Part shown: positions 1 through 6,417 of the stretch, piece by piece
Layout: every line of letters starts with the position of its first letter
How positions within the stretch are numbered: the stretch's first letter is position 1
Source: a virus
Virus record (IMG/VR): IMGVR_UViG_3300035659_000053
Span: 1-38,390 of that record
DNA: 38,390 nt
Direction: 5' to 3' (one strand)
The notes under the pieces: generated by a model
Seen by the model: only the letters and a program-made list of their open reading frames with translations
What the model was told of the DNA's origin: nothing
The model's database searches: none
Made by a program: the position numbers and the translations under genes

Positions 1-238
1 GGGGTTCCCTCACCAGCGTTTCCTTAGTACCAAAACATGGGGGGGTACCTGTTTTTACATCAAACCGGACAACAATGACAACAATGCCACGGCAGCGTTA
101 TCGCATCGTGAAGGAAATCAATCACTTAACCAAACTAATGATGTTGTACATTAAGTGGCAACAGATGGATATTCATACAGCCCTTGCTATACATTCATCC
201 AGCGGTTTTACTGTCGCAGCGTTATCGAGTACTCATTC
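1..238. other. Left-edge stretch without a convincing gene
   Basis: I see no protein-like reading frame here on either strand. A weak inverted repeat (GTACC at 27-31 and GGTAC at 44-48) is followed by CTGTTTTT and could be a poor plus-strand terminator. The 12-mer GCAGCGTTATCG occurs twice, near 92 and 216. The stretch is AT-richer than the genes that follow, so it may hold a promoter for the small plus-strand ORF at 239, but no convincing sigma70 pair was found. Confidence 0.4.
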
Positions 239-496
239 ATGGCATCGCCCCAAACTCCCCCCGCTCACATCGTCACATCTCACCAATTCCTCCTGCTCGT
301 TTACGTTGCCGTGCACCAGATGACGCCCCGCTATGTCTCCCTGCTCACCGCACCAGCTGCGCAGACAGCACCCAAACTCGCCGCCCTCGGTTGTCTCAAG
401 ATCTCGCCGCGCGGTAACGCTCGCATCACGCAAACCGGCCGCGATGCAATCGATGCTTACCGCATCGCCGCCCGCCACCCATCCGGCCACCCATAA
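239..496 (+). CDS. Hypothetical protein, possible winged-helix
   Basis: This 85-residue ORF is not recognised at family level. Its second half reads like the end of a winged-helix domain: a helix with KLAALGCLKIS, then a G-rich wing, then ITQTGRDAIDAYR, which matches the usual 'leucine-rich recognition helix, wing, T-x-x-GR' pattern. That would make it a small DNA-binding protein. The ATG was chosen because the protein-like part begins there; no good Shine-Dalgarno precedes it. It is the only plus-strand gene at this end and converges on the helicase gene. The antisense frame here is also open, so the call is uncertain. Confidence 0.42.
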   Translation: MASPQTPPAHIVTSHQFLLLVYVAVHQMTPRYVSLLTAPAAQTAPKLAALGCLKISPRGNARITQTGRDAIDAYRIAARHPSGHP

Positions 497-519
497 AAAA
501 AGGCCGCATGTCGCGCCCC
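495..519 (-). terminator. Probable intrinsic terminator after the helicase gene
   Basis: On the minus strand, an imperfect hairpin (GGGCGC, loop GACAT, GCGGCC, with one G-G mismatch) is followed by seven T. It lies just downstream of the helicase stop and would end the leftmost minus-strand operon. It overlaps the last codon of the facing plus-strand ORF. Confidence 0.5.
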
Positions 520-541
520 TTCCCTGGCACTCCCTCCACCC

Positions 542-2023
542 CTACCCGACGATCGCCAGGGGCAGGTAGACCAACGTCTCTAGTGCGCGCGTTACCGCCA
601 CGTATGCGAGGTTTGCTTCCTGCTCAACCTGCCACGCTTGCCGTGCCCACTTCGACGGCATCAGATCCGGTTCGAGAATGAACACTCGCGGCGCTTCCAA
701 TCCCTTCGCTTTGTGCACCGTCGCCAGTCGCACTCCGCACGTACCATCGGCGAAGATCGCATCGATTGCCCGCACCAGTTCCGCCACCGTCTCAACACCT
801 CGCGCCAACATCTCGATACACGTTGCCTTGTCTTCGATCGCAGCGGCTTTAGACTCATCGTCACGCACCTTTGCCAGCATGCGCGTACGCCACGTTGCAA
901 GCTTGATCAGGAAAGCATCCACAGCCACCGTGCGCCGTCCCGCAACGCGCTGCACGATGTTGATCAGGCCTTGCCCGATCTCGCGCCCCATCACGCGTAC
1001 AGGTCGCCCCGCTGCAATGCACCGGTACGCCAGATCGATCAGCGGTGCCGTGTTCCGGCAAACCACGAGATCACTGTCCGAAAAGGAATCGAGCGACCAC
1101 GTCGCCGGATGCAACACCTCGCCATCCTCAGCTGTCGGCGCACACTCGATCTGCGGCACGTACTGTTGCGCAATCGCGACCACCGATCGCGGGCATCGGT
1201 ACGTGATCGACAACGGCAGCGTCGTTGCCCCAAACACTCGCGCGATGTTTGCGAGCGATTGCGAATCCGCACCCCGGAATCCGTAGATCGCTTGGTGCGA
1301 GTCACCCACCGCAATCAATCGCCCGTCACGCTTCAGGAATTTGCGCAGCAAGGTGCGCTGCACGTGCGACACGTCTTGCGCCTCATCCACGATCAGCCAA
1401 TCGTATTTCCACGTCGCCATGTCGAGCGCAACGGGCAGGTACAGCTGATCATCGAAATCGAGCACGTGCAGTTCTTTCAGCCCCAACGCCAGCAGCTGGT
1501 TTGCCCAATCGATGAACTGCCCCTCTGTGATCTCGTCAGGGAGGTCGACGTCGTAGCGCGTCATCAGCGTAACCCAGCGCGCCGGGGTCGCCTCGTACGT
1601 GCCCGAGGGTATCGCGCCACCTGCGGGCACCAGCCCGTGCGCCTTCGCTTTGCCGATCAACCCCATCAACTCACCCTTGGCCACCTGCGCCTCGCCCGGC
1701 AGCTTCGCGTCGATCAGGTCGCGCGTTTTGTTGCGATCGATCTGGATGCCCTTCGGCAGACGCGCCCGGCACACTGCAAACCCCAGCGCGTTAAGCGTCT
1801 TCGCTTCCACGTGCGCAGGAAGCCGATTACCCAACTCGGTTGCGATCGATTTGTTGAACGCCAGGAATGCCGCCTTGTGATCTGTGGGGATCAACTCGGC
1901 AGCTTTGACGATCGTGGTCGTCTTGCCCGAGCCCGCGACCGCTTCCACGATCAGCGCGCCCGGTGCGTCGAGGTGCTCGTGCACCCAGGTGAAAATCGCA
2001 GCTTGGTATTGTGAGAATTCCAC
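542..2023 (-). CDS. UvrD/Rep-like superfamily 1 DNA helicase (short form)
   Basis: This is an ATP-dependent SF1A helicase, expected to unwind duplex DNA during phage replication or repair. All the core motifs are visible: Walker A AGSGKT (residues 30-35), DEAQD (212-216), GDSHQAIYGFRGAD (239-252), TYRCPRS (273-279), VHKAKGLE (435-442) and the motif VI region AYVAVTRAL (472-480). At 493 residues it is much shorter than cellular UvrD (about 720) and lacks the large 1B/2B insertions. The start is GTG, preceded by AGGGGG at good spacing. It lies 9 nt after a small gene in the promoter P1 operon, far from the other replication genes. Confidence 0.93.
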   Translation of the reverse strand: MEFSQYQAAIFTWVHEHLDAPGALIVEAVAGSGKTTTIVKAAELIPTDHKAAFLAFNKSIATELGNRLPAHVEAKTLNALGFAVCRARLPKGIQIDRNKTRDLIDAKLPGEAQVAKGELMGLIGKAKAHGLVPAGGAIPSGTYEATPARWVTLMTRYDVDLPDEITEGQFIDWANQLLALGLKELHVLDFDDQLYLPVALDMATWKYDWLIVDEAQDVSHVQRTLLRKFLKRDGRLIAVGDSHQAIYGFRGADSQSLANIARVFGATTLPLSITYRCPRSVVAIAQQYVPQIECAPTAEDGEVLHPATWSLDSFSDSDLVVCRNTAPLIDLAYRCIAAGRPVRVMGREIGQGLINIVQRVAGRRTVAVDAFLIKLATWRTRMLAKVRDDESKAAAIEDKATCIEMLARGVETVAELVRAIDAIFADGTCGVRLATVHKAKGLEAPRVFILEPDLMPSKWARQAWQVEQEANLAYVAVTRALETLVYLPLAIVG

Positions 2024-2032
2024 GGCAGCCCC

Positions 2033-2251
2033 CTAGATGAACTGGTCGAGTGAAGAACGGGGACCGCTGAGAATCTCAGCGGCGGATGCGACGATCGCGG
2101 CTTCGAGCGCATCGTGCTCGCGCACCGCGCGGCGCAGGTGACGCTTCAACGCGATGATCGCTTTCGCTTCGTTGGCGGGCATGCCGTCCCGGATGATGAT
2201 GGCCTGCGCGATTGCGCGGGCTACTTCGAGGGCGAGGTCTACGTGGATCAT
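2033..2251 (-). CDS. Hypothetical protein, helical
   Basis: This unrecognised 72-residue protein is probably all-helical, with a middle Arg/Lys-rich helix (LKRHLRRAVREHD). The start is set by AAAAGGA 7-8 nt upstream of the ATG. A longer frame beginning at 2308 would start inside the -10 box of promoter P1, so it was discarded. It is the first gene after P1 and directly precedes the helicase gene, so the two are probably co-transcribed. Confidence 0.72.
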   Translation of the reverse strand: MIHVDLALEVARAIAQAIIIRDGMPANEAKAIIALKRHLRRAVREHDALEAAIVASAAEILSGPRSSLDQFI

Positions 2252-2296
2252 TTGTCGCTTCCTTTTGTGGGTGGCCGGTTTGCCACCGTGGAAACC

Positions 2297-2325
2297 ATTA
2301 TCGCACACTAGCGCTGCCGTGTATG
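2297..2325 (-). promoter_or_regulatory. Promoter/operator cassette P1
   Basis: Reading on the minus strand: -35 CATACA, 17-bp spacer, -10 GATAAT. The 18-bp dyad CACGGCAGCGCTAGTGTG (2304-2321) fills the spacer. A conserved block, ACTTACAAAGTCACTA, lies just upstream. A 6-bp hairpin (2270-2287) sits at the start of the predicted transcript. The cassette overlaps the last codons of the preceding gene and serves the 2251 gene and the helicase. Confidence 0.85.
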
Positions 2326-2514
2326 TAGTGACTTTGTAAGTGGCCGGATGTAGCGGCGGATCACGCGCAGGCAGTCGGCGGCGGTCTTGAGATCGCTACC
2401 GTCAGCCGGATCAGTGGCGGATGACAGCAACCCCTCAGTGCCGTCGTTGATTTCAACCACGTACCCGAGCGCGGGGTTGGATGTGTCATACAGATGGAAA
2501 CTTGCTTCGATCAT
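2308..2514 (-). CDS. Hypothetical protein
   Basis: This unrecognised 68-residue protein starts at an ATG with AAGGGAG and AAGGGA upstream. Its last 11 codons are formed by the upstream part of promoter P1 (the C-terminus PLTKSLHTRQR is translated from the conserved ACTTACAAAGTCACTACATACA region), so its C-terminus is partly dictated by regulatory DNA. It is the last gene of the P2 operon. Confidence 0.7.
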   Translation of the reverse strand: MIEASFHLYDTSNPALGYVVEINDGTEGLLSSATDPADGSDLKTAADCLRVIRRYIRPLTKSLHTRQR

Positions 2515-2528
2515 GTCCCTTTGCTCCC

Positions 2529-2744
2529 TTAGCCTGCGACGCAGTAGCCTGCCGTTACGAAATCCATCGCCCGCCGTTGCTCAGATCCCGACAGGATGAA
2601 CACCGGAAAGAATCGCCCCTCGGCGCTCGTCGCGATCACGTAGCGCGTCTCGTGCGCGTGGAGCCTATCCATGACCAGGGTCGCTCGTGCCACTGCCGTC
2701 TCGCGAGTCTTGAAGGTCTTGCTGGTTTCGGTAAACAGTTCCAC
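2529..2744 (-). CDS. Hypothetical protein
   Basis: This unrecognised 71-residue protein has a GTG start with AGGAG eight nt upstream. A mixed alpha/beta pattern is visible, with a hydrophobic strand-like GRFFPVFIL. It is the second gene of the P2 operon. The leader between it and the previous gene contains a perfect GC-rich hairpin immediately before the ribosome binding site. Confidence 0.72.
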   Translation of the reverse strand: MELFTETSKTFKTRETAVARATLVMDRLHAHETRYVIATSAEGRFFPVFILSGSEQRRAMDFVTAGYCVAG

Positions 2745-2756
2745 TTTGAAACTCCT

Positions 2757-2774
2757 GGGGGGCTCGCGCCCCCC
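2757..2774 (-). other. RNA hairpin with GNRA tetraloop before a ribosome binding site
   Basis: In minus-strand RNA, GGGGGGC-GCGA-GCCCCCC forms a perfect 7-bp stem capped by a GCGA tetraloop. It is followed directly by AGGAG of the next gene. There is no T-tract, so it is not a terminator; an RNA processing, stability or translation-control element is inferred. Confidence 0.6.
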
Positions 2775-2788
2775 TGTCGGTGTGTTGG

Positions 2789-3031
2789 TTAGCTGCGATC
2801 CATCAGGTCGCGTACTTGCTCTTCGGTGATGTTGATCCGCGCCGTGATCGGGAAGTTTTCCAGCGCCGCCTTGGTGATGTACTTGCGGTAGATCTTGAGC
2901 GCGGCTTCCAACTCTGCCGACTCATCGGCGGTTTGCTTATCGATCAGGTCCCAGCACAAGTTGTGGTGCAGTTCGTTGATGTGAGTGTCCCAGGCCTTGG
3001 TGTACTGGCTGGCTGACTTCGCTTGGCTCAT
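2789..3031 (-). CDS. Hypothetical protein, helical
   Basis: This unrecognised 80-residue protein starts at an ATG with AGGAG eight nt upstream. It is rich in charged and helix-forming residues (for example DESAELEAALKIYRKY). It is the first gene of the P2 operon. A short hairpin (3051-3065) lies in the leader between the promoter and this gene. Confidence 0.75.
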   Translation of the reverse strand: MSQAKSASQYTKAWDTHINELHHNLCWDLIDKQTADESAELEAALKIYRKYITKAALENFPITARINITEEQVRDLMDRS

Positions 3032-3073
3032 CTTCTCGTCTCCTGGTTAGGGTCGTTCTTCGACCGTGAAACC

Positions 3074-3102
3074 ATTATCCCACATTAGCGCTTCCGTGTA
3101 TG
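3074..3102 (-). promoter_or_regulatory. Promoter/operator cassette P2
   Basis: -35 CATACA, 17-bp spacer, -10 GATAAT. The dyad CACGGAAGCGCTAATGTG lies at 3081-3098, with upstream block ACTTACAAAGTCCCTA. A leader hairpin (GGTCG, loop AAGAA, CGACC) starts about where the transcript should. It serves the 3031, 2744 and 2514 genes. Confidence 0.87.
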
Positions 3103-3124
3103 TAGGGACTTTGTAAGTGCCCCT

Positions 3125-3334
3125 TTATTCGCCACGCGTCGGCGTGTTCGGAGTTGTCACGAGCAGCGCGAGCAGTTCCCGGCACTCGGCAATGTCTGCG
3201 TGCGTGTCGATGTCGTAGCCCAGGCACTCGATGGCGAAGTCAAGATCAGACTGCACGTGCGCCCGTAAGATCTCCTGCGATCGGCCATCGAGCACCGCGT
3301 GGTACTTGCGGATGTGGTCGTAAGCGTCTCTCAT
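3125..3334 (-). CDS. Hypothetical protein
   Basis: This unrecognised 69-residue protein uses the ATG at 3334, nine nt after GAGGGGA. A GTG three codons upstream would leave no room for the ribosome binding site. The start overlaps the stop of the preceding 41-residue gene as ATGA. It is the last gene of the P3 operon and stops just before promoter P2. Confidence 0.72.
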   Translation of the reverse strand: MRDAYDHIRKYHAVLDGRSQEILRAHVQSDLDFAIECLGYDIDTHADIAECRELLALLVTTPNTPTRGE

Positions 3335-3456
3335 GACTTCCACTCCCCTCGGTGCTTGCGTGCGCCACGCTTCGCCGCCTTCTTGCGGTCAACGTGTACG
3401 CGCGCGTGGTTGAACTTCCGGCCGTACTTCGCTACAAAATTGCGTTGCGTGTTCAT
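3331..3456 (-). CDS. Small basic phage protein, DUF7230-like
   Basis: This 41-residue, strongly basic protein has the N-terminal motif RNFVAKYGRKFNHARVHVDR followed by KKAAKRG. It resembles a widespread family of tiny basic phage proteins of unknown role (DUF7230-type, from memory; not searched). It is bracketed by two 4-nt ATGA overlaps, with the gene before it and the gene after it, which is strong evidence that it is translated. No membrane segment or cysteines are present. An RNA- or DNA-binding role is only a guess from its charge. Confidence 0.78.
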   Translation of the reverse strand: MNTQRNFVAKYGRKFNHARVHVDRKKAAKRGARKHRGEWKS

Positions 3457-3665
3457 AGTCTGTCCAGTGCTCGGTCGATTGCCGTGGTGATTTCCTCATC
3501 GGTCAGTTTCAGGAAATCAGCACACTTGCCTTTCAAGGTGCGCACGTCTGCGATTTCGTAGTAGTCCGACATGATCCCCACGTCCCGCTCTGCCGGGAAC
3601 CATTCGATCGTGGCCACCAAGGGGAAGCCGCCGCGTACCGTGATGTCTACCGTGTCTGGCGTCAT
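3453..3665 (-). CDS. Hypothetical protein
   Basis: This unrecognised 70-residue acidic protein starts at the ATG immediately after the TAA of the upstream gene; AGGGAG lies 7 nt before it, inside that gene. Its C-terminus ends in a likely helix (LTDEEITTAIDRALDRL). It overlaps the next gene by ATGA. Confidence 0.73.
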   Translation of the reverse strand: MTPDTVDITVRGGFPLVATIEWFPAERDVGIMSDYYEIADVRTLKGKCADFLKLTDEEITTAIDRALDRL

Positions 3666-3908
3666 TTAGATTCTCCCTGCGTTGAAGCGCACAGCTTTGA
3701 CAGCCTGTTGGAGACTCTTGATCAGAGCCTCAGCTTGCGCGACGTTCATGTACGTGCCTGCTACTCGGTCAGCGTCTGCATGACCCTCGAAGAGGCGGAA
3801 GCCAATTTCGATCTCGCCGTCGATGCTGATCCAGCCGTTGTTGCTCTTGGCTGAGCGGACACCATCGATGCCTTCGACCCGGTTGATGTAGGTGATCGTG
3901 TTCTTCAT
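3666..3908 (-). CDS. Hypothetical protein, possible paralogue of the 4242-4517 product
   Basis: This is an 80-residue protein if it starts at the second of two adjacent ATG codons (7 nt after GGAG); the first ATG at 3911 is also possible. The family is unknown. Its C-terminal half (AGTYMNVAQAEALIKSLQQAVKAV) resembles the C-terminal half of the next operon's 91-residue protein (AGVALDATQMRELIATLQEA), which suggests an old duplication. It is the first gene of the P3 operon, with an 80-nt leader. Confidence 0.74.
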   Translation of the reverse strand: MKNTITYINRVEGIDGVRSAKSNNGWISIDGEIEIGFRLFEGHADADRVAGTYMNVAQAEALIKSLQQAVKAVRFNAGRI

Positions 3909-3991
3909 CATCGCGCTCCGTTTGTGGTTTGTTGGTTGGGGGCGGTGCCCAGTTGCTAGGGAACTTACCCGCCTCTCTCAACCGTGAAACC

Positions 3992-4020
3992 ATTATCGCA
4001 CAGTAGCGCTTCCGTGTATG
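3992..4020 (-). promoter_or_regulatory. Promoter/operator cassette P3
   Basis: -35 CATACA, 17-bp spacer, -10 GATAAT. The dyad CACGGAAGCGCTACTGTG lies at 3999-4016. The upstream block ACTTACATAGTCCCTA overlaps the last codons and TAG stop of the preceding gene. It serves the four coupled genes between 3908 and 3125. Confidence 0.87.
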
Positions 4021-4026
4021 TAGGGA

Positions 4027-4245
4027 CTATGTAAGTGCTAACTCTTCGACGTGGTAATGCGCCTCGCCGAACATCTGCACGCTGTGCCCGTTGAGTCGCG
4101 CGCATGCCGCGTCGGCGTACTCCTGTGATGCCCAGCCTTCGACCACGCCGCCCACTTGGTTGACGATCACGTGCGTCGAGCTACCGTGTACCGACTTCGG
4201 CAGGCCCCGCGCTGCTGCGCTCGCTTGTGCTTGTTTCAGGTTCAT
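4027..4245 (-). CDS. Hypothetical protein
   Basis: This unrecognised 72-residue protein contains a strand-like HVIVNQVGGVVEGW and then a helix, an arrangement like small alpha/beta phage proteins. The ATG overlaps the preceding stop as ATGA, with GAGGGG just upstream. Its last codons and TAG stop lie in the upstream block of promoter P3. Confidence 0.72.
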   Translation of the reverse strand: MNLKQAQASAAARGLPKSVHGSSTHVIVNQVGGVVEGWASQEYADAACARLNGHSVQMFGEAHYHVEELALT

Positions 4246-4517
4246 ATCGACCCCTCGAAGTATTTGCTGGCTTCTTGCAGCGTTGCGATCAACTCGCGCA
4301 TCTGCGTCGCATCGAGCGCGACTCCCGCGATCATCTTGCGGTGCTTCGACTTGAAGTTCTGATTGATCCCGATTGGTCCCGTGTTGCGGATCTGCACGGA
4401 CACTCGGCCAGGACTCGACGGGTACACTCTGATTGCGGGCACCACGTCATAGTCGGGGTCGATCTCGTGCACGTACGTCGAGAGTGGGTTGGTCTTGATT
4501 GATCGCTCATTCATCAT
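4242..4517 (-). CDS. Hypothetical protein
   Basis: This unrecognised 91-residue protein starts at the ATG with AGGAG eight nt upstream; the longer open frame to 4673 has no ribosome binding site and overlaps the previous gene. A beta-rich N-terminal half (IRVYPSSPGRVSVQIRN) is followed by a C-terminal helix. The C-terminal half resembles the 80-residue product at 3666-3908. It couples to the next gene by ATGA. Confidence 0.76.
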   Translation of the reverse strand: MMNERSIKTNPLSTYVHEIDPDYDVVPAIRVYPSSPGRVSVQIRNTGPIGINQNFKSKHRKMIAGVALDATQMRELIATLQEASKYFEGSI

Positions 4518-4531
4518 GCTCGTCGCTCCTG

Positions 4532-4723
4532 TTAGTAATTGGTCAACGAGATCCACGACCATTCGTGGATCGTGAGCCCCCCCTTGTGCACGAGGGGCTT
4601 GGTGATCACCTGCCACGCGATGTCGCAACGCTTGCACGTACGGCGGCGCACGTCCGTGGCCACTGTGCTGCATTCGAGCGTGATCGCATGGTCGCAGCAG
4701 GGGAATTTACTTTTTATTTTCAC
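4532..4723 (-). CDS. Small zinc-ribbon-like protein
   Basis: This 63-residue protein has five cysteines and a histidine: CCDH near residue 10, LEC near 18 and CKRC near 30-33. The spacing suggests one bound metal ion. The GTG start is preceded by AGGA eight nt upstream; the longer frame would start at the expected transcription start and was discarded. It is the first gene after promoter P4. The role is unknown; nucleic-acid or protein binding is inferred from the zinc motif only. Confidence 0.68.
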   Translation of the reverse strand: MKIKSKFPCCDHAITLECSTVATDVRRRTCKRCDIAWQVITKPLVHKGGLTIHEWSWISLTNY

Positions 4724-4753
4724 GTTCTTATTCCTAGCCCTATCCAAAGAACT

Positions 4754-4782
4754 ATTAAACCACAGGAGCGTTTCTGTGTAAA
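4754..4782 (-). promoter_or_regulatory. Promoter/operator cassette P4
   Basis: -35 TTTACA, 17-bp spacer, -10 TTTAAT. The dyad CACAGAAACGCTCCTGTG lies at 4761-4778, with upstream block ACTTACAATTTCAC. It sits directly after a strong intrinsic terminator, so the operon boundary is sharp. It serves the 4723, 4517 and 4245 genes. Confidence 0.9.
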
Positions 4783-4801
4783 GTGTGAAATTGTAAGTGC
4801 C

Positions 4802-4830
4802 AAAAAAAACCCCGGCTGTTACACCGGGGC
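4802..4830 (-). terminator. Intrinsic terminator
   Basis: On the minus strand, a 6-bp stem (CCCCGG/CCGGGG) with an 8-nt loop is followed by eight T. It lies 20 nt after the stop of the 172-residue protein and directly before promoter P4. This is the cleanest terminator in the window. Confidence 0.9.
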
Positions 4831-4849
4831 TCCTGGTCGCCGTCCTTCT

Positions 4850-5368
4850 TCAGATCACGCAGTTGTTGACCGCTTCGGACAACTCGTTGCGTTTGTCTTC
4901 CAGCCAGTTCTGGATCTCTTCGGCCTTCTCTTCATCGGTAGGTGCCTCGTCACCTTCGCCATCCAGCTCGGTCTGGAAGTCATAGTCGAGCGATTGCACG
5001 TCGCTCTGGGCGCTGTCACAGGCATCGATGCGCTCTTGTAGCATCTGCCCGGTGTCGCCTTGCTGCAGGCCTTCAGGCATGTTGCTGAGGCTGTCCTCGC
5101 AGGTGCTCTTGAGTTCATCTAGCTGGCTGTCGACATCGTCGCGCAGCATACCCAGATCCGCCGCTTCAATGAGGGGGAACTCGTCGATCATCTCGCCTAG
5201 TGCCAGGATGCCTCCCATGTACGCGCTCTGCGTCAGCTGCGATGGCTTCGGTGATTCTTTGCTGTAGTGTTTGCCACCGAACCGGAAAGCCCACCACCAG
5301 TACGACTCACCCTTCTTGGCTACCGGGTTGTCCTGACGTGCCGCCTTTACGAACTGTGCTTTTGCCAT
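4850..5368 (-). CDS. Conserved phage protein of unknown function
   Basis: This 172-residue protein starts at an ATG with GGAGG eight nt upstream. The N-terminal part (KKGESYWWWAFRFGGKHYSK, then PKPSQLTQS) is a pattern I recall from unnamed phage proteins. The rest is a very acidic, probably coiled helix (for example DGEGDEAPTDEEKAEEIQNW). The aromatic, basic N-terminus with an acidic tail could suit a nucleic-acid or protein-binding role; that is inference. It is the last gene of the P5 operon, before the terminator. Confidence 0.78.
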   Translation of the reverse strand: MAKAQFVKAARQDNPVAKKGESYWWWAFRFGGKHYSKESPKPSQLTQSAYMGGILALGEMIDEFPLIEAADLGMLRDDVDSQLDELKSTCEDSLSNMPEGLQQGDTGQMLQERIDACDSAQSDVQSLDYDFQTELDGEGDEAPTDEEKAEEIQNWLEDKRNELSEAVNNCVI

Positions 5369-5387
5369 TTTTCAATCCTCCGGTTGC

Positions 5388-5403
5388 GGCACATCCATGT
5401 GCC
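5388..5403 (-). other. Intergenic RNA hairpin
   Basis: GGCACA-TGGA-TGTGCC is a perfect 6-bp stem with a 4-nt loop and no T-tract. It lies between the DUF932 gene and the ribosome binding site of the next gene. The preceding stop is followed by TAACCAACACA, the same words that precede the hairpin at 2757. A processing or stability element is inferred. Confidence 0.45.
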
Positions 5404-5419
5404 TGGGTTGTTGTGTTGG

Positions 5420-6175
5420 TTACGCTGCGAGTGCGTAATCGGTTGCCGTGTCCATCAGCTGCTGAAGCTTGATGGTGCGCGCCGGGAGTGTCGCCAAGCC
5501 CACACCCTTGAGCGCTTCCGTAGCCGCGTTGTGCAGCGTCCAGATCGTGCGCTTGCCGTTGATCAGGTGCTCGGGGTGCGACGGCTCGTAGTACTCCTGC
5601 ACCACCTTCTCGACGCGCTGCGTGTTGATCACGCCTTGGCGCAGCATCTGAATGATCGCGTGATTGACCAGCTGGTCCTTCAGTTCCGCACGCTGATAGC
5701 GCTCGTACCGCACTGCCTGCTGCTGGGCACGACCCCGCACCTGAGACACCGCATCAGCCACCAGCGGACGCAGGTCACGCATGATGTTGGTCGTGTGCTT
5801 GCGACCGAACTGGATCTCGCCATGGAACGCGAGGTTGTCGCAGACAAACACACCGTCACCGAACACGAGACCACGAGCCAGCGAGTGATCGTGCGAGCCA
5901 CGGAAGCCTACGATCGTGCGCCACGTGTCGTTGTCGGAGAGGCCTTTGCCCAGCACCTCGGCGATGCCGAACATCTGCGCACCTTCGCGGTTGAGCGCAT
6001 ACATCTGCGAACCGAACTTCAGATCCACGTTGCCCAACTCGTCTTCGAGCAGATCCACAAACTTGCCGTGATCCACCGGATGAAACGACCGAGTCGTCTC
6101 GGGCATCTTGACCAGCGACAGCGCCGGACGTTCTACCTTCGAACCACCTGCATGAACTATCAAGTTGAGGGACAT
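5420..6175 (-). CDS. DUF932 family protein
   Basis: This 251-residue protein matches the DUF932 family found in many phages and plasmids. The signature VGFRGSHDHSLARGLVFGDGVFVCDNLAF followed by a conserved RKHT is recognisable. The biochemical role is not established; some members are called anti-restriction or LigT-like without proof. The ATG at 6175 was chosen because GGAG lies nine nt upstream and the longer frame at 6220 would start at the predicted transcription start. It is the first gene of the P5 operon. Confidence 0.85.
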   Translation of the reverse strand: MSLNLIVHAGGSKVERPALSLVKMPETTRSFHPVDHGKFVDLLEDELGNVDLKFGSQMYALNREGAQMFGIAEVLGKGLSDNDTWRTIVGFRGSHDHSLARGLVFGDGVFVCDNLAFHGEIQFGRKHTTNIMRDLRPLVADAVSQVRGRAQQQAVRYERYQRAELKDQLVNHAIIQMLRQGVINTQRVEKVVQEYYEPSHPEHLINGKRTIWTLHNAATEALKGVGLATLPARTIKLQQLMDTATDYALAA

Positions 6176-6226
6176 CTTCATTTGCTCCGTTTGTTCCAGG
6201 GTTGCAGTTCTTGACTGCATGATGCT

Positions 6227-6255
6227 ATTAGACCACAGCAGCGCTCAAGTGTAAA
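6227..6255 (-). promoter_or_regulatory. Promoter/operator cassette P5
   Basis: -35 TTTACA, 17-bp spacer, -10 TCTAAT. The dyad CACTTGAGCGCTGCTGTG lies at 6234-6251, with upstream block ACTTACAAAATAATA. A 6-bp hairpin (TGCAGT, loop CAAGA, ACTGCA; 6203-6219) begins right at the predicted transcription start. Confidence 0.86.
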
Positions 6256-6273
6256 GTATTATTTTGTAAGTGA

Positions 6274-6417
6274 CTAAAAGATCTCGGACCAGCGCACTTT
6301 GCGCTTACGCTCACGCTCCCAGTTGCGAATCGCAGCAACTGCAGTGGTCCAACCAGCGATTGCTACCATCATGCAGATGATCGTGAAGATGTACGCGCCG
6401 GTCTGGATTTCACACAT
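6274..6417 (-). CDS. Small single-pass membrane protein
   Basis: This 47-residue protein has one hydrophobic segment (about residues 7-30, YIFTIICMMVAIAGW and on) followed by a highly basic tail (RERKRKVRW), so the C-terminus is likely cytoplasmic. Its ATG lies inside the last codons of the HTH gene (8-nt overlap), so translation is probably coupled. A second small membrane protein lies two genes upstream. A holin/spanin or inner-membrane accessory role is possible but not shown. Confidence 0.65.
   Translation of the reverse strand: MCEIQTGAYIFTIICMMVAIAGWTTAVAAIRNWERERKRKVRWSEIF

Noticed and set aside
638-2014. 458-codon plus-strand open frame antisense to the UvrD-like helicase
   Set aside because: Arg/His-rich composition typical of a shadow frame in GC-rich DNA; the minus-strand frame has all helicase motifs.
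2033-2308. Upstream GTG start at 2308 for the 72-residue gene
   Set aside because: It lies in the -10 box of promoter P1, upstream of the expected transcription start.
4518-4673. N-terminal extension of the 91-residue gene
   Set aside because: It would overlap the zinc-ribbon gene in another frame and lacks a ribosome binding site.
5500-5520. AGCGCT-TCC-GTA inside the DUF932 gene as a further operator
   Set aside because: Only one half-site matches, no promoter boxes are present and it is in the middle of a coding region.
5267-6214. 315-codon plus-strand open frame antisense to DUF932
   Set aside because: The minus-strand frame matches DUF932 and has a good start; the plus frame is a shadow.
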